Shown: positions 22,603 through 33,446 of the stretch, piece after piece | How positions within the stretch are numbered: position 1 is the stretch's first letter | Layout: every line of letters starts with the position of its first letter | Assembly: GCA_030847615.1 (NCBI GenBank) | Contig: JAUMIR010000001.1 | Location: 183,601,001-183,665,000 of the forward strand | Reading direction: 5' to 3' | From: Gambelia wislizenii | Taxonomy: Eukaryota > Chordata > Lepidosauria > Squamata > Crotaphytidae | Length of the DNA stretch: 64,000 nt | Made by a program: the position numbers and the translations under genes | Notes under the pieces: model-generated | Told to the model about the DNA's origin: nothing | Databases searched by the model: none | The model's input: only the letters and a program-made list of their open reading frames with translations

Positions 22603-23204
22603 AAAAGTCACTTTAGGGCTTTTCATAGTTCTGTCATGTCCATTCATGCCCAGGCCCGGGATAAAAAGCAGAAAAAAGACTTGATTTTCATGCAGTATTT
22701 TGGCAGAAGGTTCTTTATCGAATGTAAAATATAGAAAGGTCCAGATCAGATCTCAATTTAATGCATAACTTGCTACTGCAGACATACTGTTCACAAGATT
22801 AATTTCCCGTGTCCAGAGAAACAACCTCAGAAATGTTCAGATTAGGAATCATGCTGTTTTTCTAAGGCCTTGAAACTGTTCTATCATTTTCATTAAAACC
22901 TAGGCTGGTTGAACATATTGCCCCAAAAGTGTTTTTAGCAGTTTGGGTGTTACTACTACACACCTGTAGGTTTATAACAAACTCTGTCAAGATCCTGTGT
23001 GAGCCCAAATCTTGTACTGAGGATAGGTGACTAAGAATTAATGGCATTTGACTTATGCTCAACCAGACTTTTTAAAGCAAATTTATAGGAAGTCTTTGTT
23101 ACAAATCTTCAGTTTGGGATTGCAGATGGGTGTTTGGCTTATATTTCCTCATTTGTTATACTAGTCCAGGATGAGCTGTACAGATAAAAGACCAAACCCA
23201 TACG
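22603..23204. other. No recognisable feature
   Basis: Nothing identified between the SINE fragment and the dispersed repeat. Confidence 0.35.
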
Positions 23205-23390
23205 CTTTCACAGATTTCACAGATGAAAACCAGGAGATGTGTGACTAAGCAACAGAGCTTAGTTAAGATGGCAAGTGATTAATGAGCAGGAATGCACAAG
23301 CTAGGAGAGGCTTGGTTTTGCCTAAGTCTATTAGAAAGGACACAATTCTGTCCCCTCCTCTACTGCCCCCTCCCATTACCTATGTCTGGG
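23205..23390 (+). repeat. Dispersed repeat, AGATGGCAA...GAGAGGCT family, 5' part
   Basis: TTTCACAGATGAAAACCAGG, GTGACTAAGCAAC and GGAGAGGCTTGG are the front half of the family at 41359-41716. A second, overlapping front half follows at 23391, giving a partial tandem arrangement. Confidence 0.6.
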
Positions 23391-24082
23391 CATCAACATC
23401 AGAGTATGATCAAGATGGCAAAGTTATTAGTGAGGAAGAACACACACACTTGGGGAGGCTGCAGCAGTTTGTTTCTATCTGAGCCCTCTGAGAAGGGCAA
23501 AATTCTGCCCTTCCTCTCTCCTCTCCCCCCTCAACTGAGTGCAAATTACTTTTGCACGTTAAACTCAGTTTGAAGTACAGTTGCCCCTCCACATTCGCGG
23601 TGTTAAGATTCGCCATTTTGACTATTCACGGTTTTGGGAACTCCCCCCCGCCATCCAAAAAAACTGCAACAGGGTTGCTGCTCCTGGGGGGTAGGGGGGA
23701 AGGAAGCAGCGACGAGGCTTAGGTAGCCCCATTGCTGCTCCTGGGGGGTGGGAGGGGGTGGGAGGAAGCAGCGACAAGGCTTGGGTAGCCCCGTCACTGC
23801 TCCTGGGGGGGGGGAGAAGCAGCAGGGGTTGCAGGAGGGCGGTGGCGTGACCTAGTTTTTATTCATGGTTTTTTCACATTCGCAGGGGTCTCACGCCCCT
23901 AACCCCTGCAAATGTGGAGGGACAACTGTAATTGAAATAAGCTGTGGATGAAGGGGAAAAGTGAGAGGAGGAGGAGGAGGAGGAGAGAGAAACTGGAGCA
24001 TTTTAAAAGCAGCTGAAAAAGTGGGACAACAGAGGATTAATCAGGACTGTCCCTGACAAATCTGGACAGTTAAAGGGGAGGT
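23391..24082 (+). repeat. Dispersed repeat, same family, split by Tigger-like MITE
   Basis: Front part 23391-23577 (CATCAGAGTATGATCAAGAT, CTGCAGCAGTTTG), back part 23931-24082 (CATTTTAAAAGCAGCTGAAA, GGGACAACAGAGGATTAATC, ending GACAGTTAAAGGGGAGG). The 23578-23928 MITE interrupts it at a TA. Confidence 0.65.
23578..23928. mobile_element. Tigger/pogo-like MITE, TA target duplication
   Basis: Left CAGTTGCCCCTCCACATTCG; right, reverse-complemented, CAGTTGTCCCTCCACATTTG; TA on both sides (23576-23577 and 23929-23930). Interior GC-rich with a roughly 75-bp imperfect tandem repeat (GCTGCTCCTGGGGGG ... GCAGCGACRAGGCTT) twice plus a partial unit. Tc1/mariner-Tigger type ends; non-coding. Confidence 0.82.
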
Positions 24083-26130
24083 ATGCAAACCAGCTTTTTC
24101 CATGTGAAACAACTGCCCCCCAACGTACATTAGAATAAACATGGTGAATAGCAAAATGGTTTCTGCTACTCAAGCAATGTAAATTGTCACAGAAAAATGT
24201 AATACACATATATCCCAAACAAAATCCTATTCAGAATGAATTATCCTATTTCCTGGGCTTCTGTCTCTTCTCTTCTTCATGTTTAGGAACATCTGCTCTC
24301 ACAGATTTCAGTCTAGCTTCTTCCATGTACCTGTCTTCCTTCTGACTTTCTTGTCAGACAACTTCTCTTGTATCTAGCCTTTTGACAGCCACACTGACAT
24401 TTCATTTGTTTTGTAGAAATTATAGTCTGTCTACATTCTTCCATTGCACTTCCCCTGCGTATTATAAACATTCCATGACATCATTGCATCTCAGCCAATT
24501 ATTTTTCAGACAATAAGAAACAATGAGTTTTTAGCCCATCATTTAATATGTCTTATTGATTACAGTATTTTTAATGTTGGTATAACATATTTACTAGATG
24601 GTGTCAGAAACACAGTTCTGAATTCACTTCATTAGACGTCCTGTAATAAATATGTCAAATCAGAATCAAACTGTACTGTTGTATTTGCTTGAAGAACTAC
24701 CAGTTAGGCTACTCCGTGCCATAACGAAATTACTAGGCTCAATTACTATTGTCAAGCAAACCTGAAATTTCAAAAAGGGACCATTCAAGGAGCCAGTGAA
24801 GCCAAGCTGCCAGATACCACCAGGACCAGCAGAAAAGTGGTCCCACAATAATAATTATTTTTCCACTATGAATCATTACATTACATAATAGCTATGGATT
24901 TTATTTTCAGTAATGGCAATCCCCACTACAATGTCTTCCTGTATGCCTTTTTTAGAACATTATTGGTGCACTTCAATGACAGAAGAATATTTAATGATGC
25001 CATTATTTTCATTTAAAAGGTGACTACAGAAACAGCCAAACAGAAGTGGCAGCTGTCATTTTGCAAACAAGTCATGATCTCTGAGGTTGCTGCTTAATTA
25101 TAGCAGCAACTATCAGTAGGTTTCTTTTTTCTTGCCAACATCTTGCATAATTGTAGTGTTTCTATTCAATTCAAAAATGATCGTTGCATTCATGATAACA
25201 TCTGAAGTAGAAGTGTACATTCAAAGACAAAAGATTGGATCCAGTGGTTGGTTTATCTTAGTGGAAAGGAATTCCAAACATGGGGGAAAGATGGTTTTTA
25301 CCAGTCCCTTGTATCCATTGCAGCCCTCTGAACTATTTCCCGTTCTGTTCCAGATGGTCTTCCAACTCTCAAGGGTAGCTTTGCGGGGGGATTCCAGAAG
25401 CTTAAGGGAGAACTGGAAACTGCAACCATCTGGGGTCCTGCCTCCTGCAAGTGGTGAAAGACAACTGGCATGCTTGTTTGAGATTCTGGGAGTTGCAGTT
25501 CAAAAGAAGGACTTTTCCTTTGCCCTGGCACAGCAGGTTACTCTCAATCAGATCTACTGCACATTTCAAAAGAAGAGATACAGCTTCCAAAGAAGGAAAT
25601 TCAGACTGGAGCATATGGGGAGAGGAGTTGACCTTTCCCCCTTTTAATTTTATTCCTGATCCCAGTCACAGGACTAAGCAATTCCTGTGTGGGACGTGCA
25701 TATTTTCCTTTGTTGGACAAATGGGGGTGGGGTTCAGATCTGGAAAGAGCAAGGGAGATGAGAGTTACAGCCCCACAACATCAGAAGGCCACACAACTTG
25801 TCTGCCCATGGGTTAAGGAACACTTGTCTTGGAGGAATCTGATGCGGGGAAGCAGATCTGCTTCCTGATGGAGGTTTCCACCTTCACAATACTACTTGTA
25901 CATGTGTATTATTACAAAAATGTTACATCCCTTCAGTGAACTCTACTCCACAGGATGCCAGATCTGAGCAATGTTGGCCTGAGAACTGCTCTGGGAAGTA
26001 TGAAGTGTGTAATGTAATATAAATGTGAGACACATACTCTAATTAATTTGCAAGGACTGGGCAAGAGAAGCCACATGAAATTGGTCAGACACTGGAATGG
26101 AAGGCCTGCCAAAGACTCTCTGGTGGAACT
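24083..26130. other. No recognisable gene
   Basis: Low-copy-looking sequence. The longest frame (25132-25647, plus) shows no domain or family I know and has no supporting features. GATTCTGGGAGTTGCAGTTC (25481-25500) resembles the edge of a foldback MITE. Confidence 0.4.
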
Positions 26131-26235
26131 AAATGACCTAGCAGCCTGCATCTGTGGCCCTCCAGGTGTTGTTAGATTGCAAGTCCCAGCAGCTCTGAGG
26201 CAGCATAGCCAATTACAGCCATGCCACACTCTAGT
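26131..26235. repeat. Foldback MITE fragment (GTTGTTAGA...GTCCCAGCAG)
   Basis: CCTCCAGGTGTTGTTAGATT and AAGTCCCAGCAGC match the left half of the 49371-49462 and 47790-47920 elements. Partial. Confidence 0.4.
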
Positions 26236-26749
26236 CTTCTTATACACAGTGAGGGGGGGAAACAAGCAAACAAGGTCCTAGTGACCACACAGGAACAGGA
26301 AAAATACTCTTATGCCCACCCCATTGTGTATACTTTATTCTGGAGTCTCCCCTGTGACTGCCCTTTCCCTTAATGCTACTATGGCACTCTAATACAGCAG
26401 CATCAGCCTTAGGGCGATGATGAAAGATGGTTGGAGAGACACAGATTTTGGGTAGCAGCAGTGCATCTCCAGTAAACAATGCAATAAAGCTTCAGCTAGG
26501 AAAGACCAGGAGTCTGCTGTAGCTGATCCTACTATAGCTGAGTGTGCTTGCCTAAAATAACTAAGGTAAACAGCAGCTGCCTCCATGATCCCTTACTGAA
26601 AATGCATGAACAACCAAGTGGAAAGGGAACAGCAGATATGCCTGACTCACCAGCTCCCCTCAGCATGTACACAAACAAACATAGATCTATATGTTTAGCT
26701 GCCAAGATGGAAATCATAAGGAAAGTGGAGGCTAGTGAAATTTTAAAAA

Positions 26750-27442
26750 GGTCTTCCCTAGGTGCAATTTAGAAGCAGACTTCAAAGGTTCAAAATGTGT
26801 ATCGTACTGTCTATCCTCCTTTATGGATCTGAAACATGGGTTACCTATCGCCACCACCTACGACTCCTCGAGCGCTTTCATCAGCGCTGTCTACGCACAA
26901 TCCTAAATATACACTGGACTGACTATGTGACGAATGTTGCTGTCCTTGAACAAGCAGGGATCACCAGCATTGAGGCCATGATATTGAGAACACAGCTGCG
27001 CTGGGCAGGGCACGTTTCTAGGATGGAGGACCATCGCCTCCCAAAAATACTACTCTACGGTGAACTCGCCACGGGTCAGCGTGGGAGGGGCGCTCCAAAA
27101 AAGCGATACAAGGACTCCCTGAAACAACATCTCAGGCTTGGCCAGATTGATCACCAACGGTGGTCCGCCCTGGCCTCACATCGGGAGGCATGGAGACGCA
27201 CTATCCACAATGCTGCAGCCTTATTTGAGAACTCACGACGAACAAGTCTTGAAGAGAAACGACAACGCAGAAAGAATCACAACCCAAAAACATCACCCAA
27301 GGAGACCTTCTGCTGCACTTTTTGCAACCGGACTTGTTTATCTCGGATTGGCCTTTTTAGTCATCAGCGCGCTTGCAGAAGGCGCGGGATGAGTCCTTCC
27401 TGAATCTTCGTTTGCGAAGAAAAGCCAGAGAGAGAGAGAGAT
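26750..27442 (+). mobile_element. Non-LTR retrotransposon 3' end with open ORF2 C-terminus
   Basis: 5'-truncated LINE whose coding end (26762-27403) is uninterrupted, followed by a very short 3' UTR with the small hairpin TCTTCG-TTTG-CGAAGA and a (GA)n tail at 27427-27442. A microsatellite tail instead of poly-A fits several LINE clades. The clade is not certain: it is neither CR1, L1, L2 nor BovB by its C-terminal sequence. Confidence 0.8.
26762..27403 (+). CDS. LINE ORF2 C-terminal domain with CCHC finger (partial)
   Basis: 213 codons, entered through a truncation (the first codon is GTG, preceded in phase by TAG, so this is not a natural start). It begins in the RT thumb/connection with the block LLYGSETWVTYRHHLRLLER common to several LINE clades. 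It continues with RWAGHVSRMEDHRLPKILLY and GRGAPKKRYKDSLKQ. Near the end is a finger CTFCNRTCLSRIGLFSHQRAC (C-x2-C-x12-H-x4-C), about residues 182-202. Basic, Arg-rich linker before it. Intactness points to a recent insertion. It could belong to a Nimb/I-, Vingi- or RTE-like lineage; I cannot decide from sequence alone. Confidence 0.72.
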   Translation: MQFRSRLQRFKMCIVLSILLYGSETWVTYRHHLRLLERFHQRCLRTILNIHWTDYVTNVAVLEQAGITSIEAMILRTQLRWAGHVSRMEDHRLPKILLYGELATGQRGRGAPKKRYKDSLKQHLRLGQIDHQRWSALASHREAWRRTIHNAAALFENSRRTSLEEKRQRRKNHNPKTSPKETFCCTFCNRTCLSRIGLFSHQRACRRRGMSPS

Positions 27443-28351
27443 TATGCAAGGCTTTCTTGACCTAGTTGTTCAGTTCATGAGTATATATTGCTAGTTTTCA
27501 ATAAAAGGTTTTCTGAAACTTGCTGAACTGCTCTTCTTTGTGGTGTAGGAACCTATCCCTATTCTTTCCATGTTTTTCCTGCCTCTGGCACCAAATTTTC
27601 TGTTAAAGAAGTAATGCCTAGGAACACAACTGCTTCATTAACTGAGGGATAGCTGTATTCATTCAGCCCTTGTTTCTTCTTCTAATTTCCAGATGCATCA
27701 AAGCCTAGTCCCATTGTCCCCATGTTACAGAAACCTGAACTTTAGCATTATTTTCTTTTTCCTTCAGTCTTGCTAGGTATCCAAACCTAGTGCTGGAATG
27801 CTCAAACAGTTCCATTTTTCACGCTGCCAACTGTGCACAGACATTCCATTATGTTTGGATGTGATATGACACCACAGGGGCTCTATCAGCACTTGCACGA
27901 GTAGCTTGCTAAGAATAAATGTGCAGAGAAGAGGCAAAGCTGACCCAAGACATTTTCCAAATAATCCCCCTTCTCTCTGGTTAGGGACAACATTTTAAAA
28001 TGACATCTTCATAATACAGAGACACACTTCCTCCCTTCATTTTACCCTTACCAATTGGCAATCACCCTTGCCCAGCTTTCATTGTATCACCTAAAGCTTG
28101 TTGCCTACCCATGAATCATAGCAGGATTGGATCCATCCTGGATGAGTGGGGGTGTTGTCTTTAACCCCCTTCCATTCTCTGTGTAACAGTCTGCAGTTTT
28201 AAGTCAAGGTGCACATGCAATCCTTATGTTCATATTTCTCCCACAATTCCCATTGGATTTGGGGATTCCATATTACCAAAAATGTTTACTGAAGAAAAAC
28301 CTATAAAGTTGGGGTGTAGGCATCTTTATGAGTTGAATTTCTGGAAGATAA
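27443..28351. other. No recognisable gene
   Basis: Nothing identified. AATAAA at 27499 follows the LINE but is probably incidental. Confidence 0.4.
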
Positions 28352-28459
28352 TGGCACCACATCCCATCTGACCTCAGAAGCTAAGCAAGGTCAGTTCTGG
28401 TTAGTACTTGGATGGGAGACCACACACAAATACCAGGTAGTGTAGGCTATCTTTCAGAG

Positions 28460-28898
28460 ATGCAATTGTTGAAAATCGAGGTCTTTAAACAGAGGCTGGA
28501 TGGCCATCTGTCGGGGATGCTTTGATCAAGATTTCCTGCGTGGCAGGGGGGTTGGACTGGATGGCCCTCGTGGTCTCTTCCAACTCTGCAATTCTATGAT
28601 TCTATGATCCTATAACAGTGAAAGAAATTTCAGTTAGGTGGTACCTATCTTGAAATAGATTTGCCCAGATCATCAAGCTCCACACCCTGCCTCAAAAGAA
28701 TATTATCCTCTACCCACAACATTGTTGATCATAACACACCATGCCATTCCAACTTGCTTCCAGTAGCTGAAATTAAGCCGCAGAACTTGATAGCATGAAT
28801 GTATGTGAGCTGCCTTCCCCCAAATGCACTTACTTTTGCAATCCTAAAGAGGCAGCAAAACAGAGCCTTTGCCTGCTGAGTTTCATTTAGCTCATTGT
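28460..28898 (+). mobile_element. Insertion in the SINE, copy of 29571-29892 plus CR1 3' end
   Basis: 439 bp flanked by the 14-bp direct repeat GCTATCTTTCAGAG (28446-28459 and 28899-28912). Its start (ATGCAATTGTTGAAAAT) and its last 290 bases are about 97% identical to 29571-29892 in the same orientation. A CR1 3' end (28477-28613) sits inside, replacing about 17 bases of the other copy. No poly-A and no terminal inverted repeats are seen. It is either a short unrecognised mobile family or a local templated duplication. Confidence 0.72.
28477..28613 (+). mobile_element. CR1 3' end fragment
   Basis: GGTCTTTAAACAGAGGCTGG, ATGGCCATCTGTCGGGGATG, GTTGGACTGGATGGCCC and the tail CAATTCTATGATTCTATGAT are the CR1 3' terminus. 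Absent from the sister copy at 29571, so it inserted later. Confidence 0.88.
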
Positions 28899-29035
28899 GC
28901 TATCTTTCAGAGGAAGGAACTGGCAAAATCGCCTCTGAGTATTCCTTGCCAAAGAAACTCTACAAAATTCATGGGGTTGCCATAAGTTGACAGGTGACTT
29001 TAAGGTGCATGTGCGCACGCGCACACACACACATT

Positions 29036-29570
29036 TTTAACAAATGTACACATTCTCTTACAATGTATTGTAACTATCCATGTTGGCTGAACAACACACA
29101 AAAGTCTGTACATGTTTTCTATGCCTACATGAAAGTATACAGTTGCTGCTGATTCTGTGCAGTAAGTTCACCTTGATCTTAAATACACTGCAGAGAAGAG
29201 AGAGAGAGAAAGAATCTTCCATTTTTTTTAACCTTCCCTTTTGTCCTGCCTTGTCATTTTTGAGCATTAAGAAGCCTCAATATTTCACACAGGAATTCTA
29301 CCACACTCTTTTCTCCAGAGTTAGTAATCTATCGCATTTTAAAAATATTAAATAGCATTTCTCCAATTCAGCCCAGTAAAGCAACATGACCAGAATCTAG
29401 CACTTCTTGTTCATAATATTTACCAGGAGCATCACTGAATAAACCATAGATACAGCTTATGCAAGACATGTGGGTGGCAGATTGGAGAACTGGTGGCGGG
29501 GGAATGAAAAGCGGTTGATATAGAAACACAGGACTGACAAAGAGCAGAGATGGCAGAAACAAGCCAGGAG
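29036..29570. other. No recognisable gene
   Basis: Contains a (GA)n run near 29195. Nothing else identified. Confidence 0.35.
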
Positions 29571-29892
29571 ATGCAATTGTTGAAAATGCTGAATTGTTCC
29601 AATATATAACAGTGAAAGAAATTTCAGTTAGGTGGTACCTATCTTGAAATAGATCTGCACACATCATCAAACTCCATACCCTGCCTCAAAAGAATATTAT
29701 CCTCTACCCACAACATTGTTGATCATAACACACCATGCCATTCCAACTTGCTTCCAGTAGCTGAAATTAAGCCGCAGAACTTGATAGCATGAATGTATGT
29801 GAGCTGCCTTCCCCCAAATGCACTTACTTTTGCAATCCTAAACAGGCAGCAAAACAGAGCCTTTGCCTGCTGACTTTCATTTAGCTCATTGT
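29571..29892 (+). repeat. Sister copy of the inserted sequence at 28460
   Basis: 322 bp from ATGCAATTGTTGAAAAT to CTCATTGT, matching the insert at 28460-28898 apart from its CR1. About 7 mismatches over the last 288 bases. No flanking duplication is visible here, so this may be the source locus. Confidence 0.8.
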
Positions 29893-30349
29893 GTCACTAG
29901 TTGAGTAACTCTCTAGTCTAAACCATAAGTGTATTATTCCATCAAAATCAAGGATAGCTTGTCTTCCCAAAAGAGCCAGTATAGGTAACTGAAAAACATA
30001 AATTTTATTAGCCTCTGTTTTATCTCCACATAGAGCCTATAAGCAGACAGTTGTTTGGCTCAAAGACTAATTTTATGTAATACGCATGCCAGAGAAGTAG
30101 CACTCTCAAACTCAAGCTTCTCTACTCATTGAAAAGTAACCAACGTTTTAAAAACTAACGATACTTTTTTTTAAAGTCCATTACACTGAAGAGAAAAGAT
30201 AGACAATAAAGAAGCTGAGTTGGTGTAACATCTCTACAATTCCCAAAGAAGCTCTCTTTATCTTAGGAATGGATTGGGTAGGTATCAAAGAGACATGACT
30301 TAAGTCATAGAAAAAGGTGGCTAAGGTTAGAACATCGACTTTTATGGCA
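29893..30349. other. No recognisable feature
   Basis: AT-rich, nothing identified. Confidence 0.35.
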
Positions 30350-30676
30350 CTGTATGATAGACCATTCAGTGAGGAAAAGCACACAAGCTAATAGAGGCTG
30401 CAGGGGTTTGCTTTTGCCTGAGCCTACTGGGAAGGGCAAGGTTGGCCCTCTCCTCTCCCCTGCTGAGTTAATTGAATACAGCTATTTTATTTTTATTATT
30501 ATTATTATTATTGCTTTGAACTCAGGAACTGTGGCAATAGAAGTAAGCTTATGATGAAGGTGTAAAGTGGGAGAAGAAGAGAGATACTGGCACATTTTAA
30601 AAGCAGCTGAAAAAACTGGATGACAGGGGATTAATTGGGACTGTCCCTGCCAAATCAGGACAGCTGGAGGATATGC
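30350..30676 (+). repeat. Dispersed repeat, same family as 41359
   Basis: AAGCACACAAGCTAATAGAG, GCCTGAGCCTACTGGGAAGG, then ACATTTTAAAAGCAGCTGAA and CAGGACAGCTGGAGG. A (TTA)n stretch lies at 30492-30511. The first about 40 bases of the family are missing. Confidence 0.6.
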
Positions 30677-31257
30677 CCTGGCACTGCAAAAACCATTCAG
30701 TGACAATGGCCTACGTTGTTTCAATATGACTGCCCTACAAAAAACCTCAAAAGAAGACATCTTTTAGTGTTTTGGTGCTAGCAGGGAATTTGAAGATTCC
30801 AACAGTTCTCTTCCCAGAGAGACAGTACTGGTAGAGGTAGGTTAATTCTCTCTAAGCATTAGTTAGTAGCACATGGTTTGAACTTAAAGGATGCCACAAA
30901 CCTGAACTGAGCAGTCAGCAACATAGGGAACAGGCTTGGGTGGCATTCTGCCTGGGAACCTTTGAAAGGTCCCAGGCACTTATTCAAATGTTCTACCTGA
31001 CTGAAGAAAAATGCAGCATAAAGGTATATAAAAGTTGTGGGATATAAACATAATTTAAAGTTGGTCACTCAAATGAAATACTCAGGAACACTATAAAAAT
31101 CATACAATGAAAGAGGATAGGTGAAGGTAAAGTTTATGGAATTCTGCTAGTACATGGGGTTTTTTTGATCGGGAAGAGCTATAGATCAATAAGAACTAAT
31201 ACAAGGTTAGATAGGAGCTATCCCTATTTACTGCGAGACAGTTACCACATTTAATTT
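30677..31257. other. No recognisable gene
   Basis: Nothing identified. Confidence 0.35.
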
Positions 31258-31805
31258 GGTGTTGTCTACACTGGCCAGAATATTCCTTCTGGCTGGAGTA
31301 TTCTAACCCTGGAGCTGGCCTGGATCCCCCGTTACTGTGACAAAACGGGCAGAAGTCTGCATGCACACACCAGGCTGTATTGGTGGGTGCCTCCCCTGCT
31401 ATTGCATGTCATACTCTCTGAAGCTAGGAAGGAGGCCCTCAGCATGTGATCAAGGCTGGCCACATGAAGGGGGCCTTGATCACGTGCTGGGGGGCTCCTT
31501 CCCGGCTTCAGAGTAACACCAGCAGCGGAGGCACCCATGAATACAGCCCGGTGTTCAGGTATGGACTCCTGCGTTCCTGTGCCAGATCCATCTGGATTTT
31601 CCCACATGACATGGGGCTTCCTAGGGATTATTTTGAAATGTTTTTAAAGGGTTTACCCTGGCTTCCCCCCGTCCCCGGCCCGGCTTCACCTAAGAAGTCA
31701 GCTGGCCTGTCCAGAGGCTAATCAGTGCAAGAGCCCTGCGTTATTTGGACTGCAGGGCTCCAACACAAGGAGAAGTCAGGGTAAATTGCCCATTTAGATA
31801 AGCCC
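31258..31805. mobile_element. PIF-like MITE, CTTGTCTACAC family
   Basis: Left GGTGTTGTCTACACTGG; right, reverse-complemented, GGGCTTATCTAAATGGGC. Flanking 3-mers TTT and GTT. Contains an internal inverted repeat (GCATGTGATCAAGGC / GGCCTTGATCACGTGC, 31443-31488). Non-coding and more GC-rich than its surroundings. Confidence 0.55.
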
Positions 31806-32331
31806 GTTGTTGAGGCATGAAAGTTAATAATAGAGCAGAAGTAATTTAATGCTATATTTGCAATATAGGAGTAGGATGGGTTAAAGCTAATTCACAGATA
31901 GTGCATGTCACTTTATTAATCAATACTTGGTGACTCAGATTAATGTCTGAACTAGCTCTCCTGTATTTGTTGAAAATCTGTTGATGTCATTGTTGGTAGT
32001 TATTAAGTTTGTTGATATCTGCCTGTTGTGATTCATCTTTGATAGCTAATTCAGAAACACAATTGAGCACCTGATGCTACTATAAATGAATGATGAGAAT
32101 GGACATTAAAAAGGCCTCAAATCCAGTGTTTAGTCTGGGGATAGAGGATCATAGAGGACTTCTGTCCTCCCCCACCTTTTTTCCCCTGATGGTCCCCTTA
32201 GCTATTGTTTATAAAGATCAGATAAAAGCCACAATTTGTCTAAAATTGGCGAAGACCAAGGGCCCTTCAAATGTTTACCTCCCATATCTCAATGTGCCAT
32301 TACTAAAATGTGCACACACAATATCCCATTA
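31806..32331. other. No recognisable gene
   Basis: Nothing identified before the TA at 32330-32331. Confidence 0.35.
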
Positions 32332-32560
32332 CAGTGGACCCTTGGTATCCACTGGGGTTTGGTTCCAGGACCCCGAGCAGATACCAAAATCCATGGGTGC
32401 TCAAGTCCCATTACATACAATGGTGTAGTAAAATGGTGTCCCTTCTATAAAATGGCAAAATCAAGGTTTGCTTTTTTGGGGGGGCGGGGGAGATTGGAAT
32501 ATTTTCAAGCTATGGATGCTTGAATCCATGGGTGCCAAAACCATGGATATGGAGGGCTAA
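32332..32560. mobile_element. Tigger-like MITE (MER2-like ends)
   Basis: CAGTGGACCCTTGGTATCCA, then GGTTTGGTTCCAGGACCCC and, at the far side, ATCCATGGGTGCCAAAACC and ATGGATATGGAGGGC. These are the characteristic Tigger/pogo ends seen in many amniote MITEs. The left TA flank is present. The last bases of the right end are degraded. Confidence 0.75.
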
Positions 32561-32988
32561 AATGTGCACACCAAATAGTCTAGTGAAACATGACTTGTGT
32601 GACCTATAATTTATAGTTGTTTTTTTTATTCAGTATTGTGAACAGGTAAATGCACTTATTCAAATGTTCTACCTGATCATTTCCATCTACTTGAGTTATT
32701 AGGAAAACTGCATTAACTGATTATTAAAGATGTTGGTAAACATTCATAGGAGCTGTCAGTTGTTACTCGGAACTTCTCAAACTGTAGGCAAAACACTCAG
32801 ATGGTAGGGGAAAGAGCTAAAAGAAACTAGATACTAGGGGATTTGTCTTATGACCAACGCAGCTACCTTTTTTCTGTATGACATGAAGAACTTAGGCACT
32901 GAGTAGCTGAACTCTGCACTTGAGGAATGAATTTTTATACTACTTGAAGCTGAGCCTTTATTCTCTGAATGTATACATACCCAGTTTA
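32561..32988. other. No recognisable gene; left flank of copia element 1
   Basis: Nothing identified, except that GTTTA at 32984-32988 is one side of the copia target duplication. Confidence 0.4.
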
Positions 32989-33402
32989 TGTTGGGCGTGT
33001 TACAAAATAGTACAGCAGAGTTGTGGAGTTAAAAAATAGAGCTTTACTCAGCTGAGTGTAAGACAAAAAAAACATGCAAAAACAAAGAATATAGCATCAT
33101 GGCTAGGCACAAAAACAGTACAGCATAACTTCCTGCATACCTGCAGTATTATATCTTCAAGGAGAAAACCTTACTTCCCAGCAACAGGCTTCTATCCAGC
33201 ATAGAGAATAATACACTCTGTATACCCCAAGCAGACTCCCAATGCAGTTATACACTACTAAGTGGCTATCAAGTCCACCTGGCCTAATTGGCTGACTGCA
33301 TCATTAATTACTGGAGCTGGCTTATTATCATGGACTCCACCTGCCACTCTGCTATACCTTCATCCAGTCACAACTTAGTATGCAAACTGGCATACCCTGA
33401 CA
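32989..33402 (-). repeat. 3' LTR of copia element 1
   Basis: 414 bp, TGTTGGGCGTG ... CCCTGACA on the plus strand. About 98% identical to 36862-37274. In element orientation this is the downstream LTR, preceded by a polypurine tract. Confidence 0.95.
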
Positions 33403-33411
33403 CCCCTCCTT
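33403..33411 (-). promoter_or_regulatory. Polypurine tract of copia element 1
   Basis: Minus strand AAGGAGGGG immediately upstream of the 3' LTR, the expected plus-strand primer position. The second copia element has a very similar tract. Confidence 0.8.
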
Positions 33412-33446
33412 GTGCACTGAATGAAGTATGTAGCTAAGTGACATGC

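Larger units (their letters stand above)
28352..29035 (+). mobile_element. 5S-rRNA-derived SINE, split by a 439-bp insertion
   Basis: Head 28352-28459 with CCCATCTGACCTCAGAAGCT, GTTAGTACTTGGATGGGAGA and GTGTAGGCTATC. Body and tail 28899-29035 with AGGAAGGAACTGGCAAAATC, then GGGGTTGCCATAAGTTGACA and a CA-rich end. The two parts overlap by 14 identical bases (GCTATCTTTCAGAG), the target duplication of the intervening insert. Confidence 0.9.

Noticed and set aside
23950..24000. GA-rich run as a regulatory element
   Set aside because: It is part of a dispersed repeat present several times in the window.
25132..25647. 171-codon plus-strand frame as a host gene
   Set aside because: No domain, family resemblance or splice context that I can recognise, and overlapping antisense frames of similar quality exist. 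Treated as chance.
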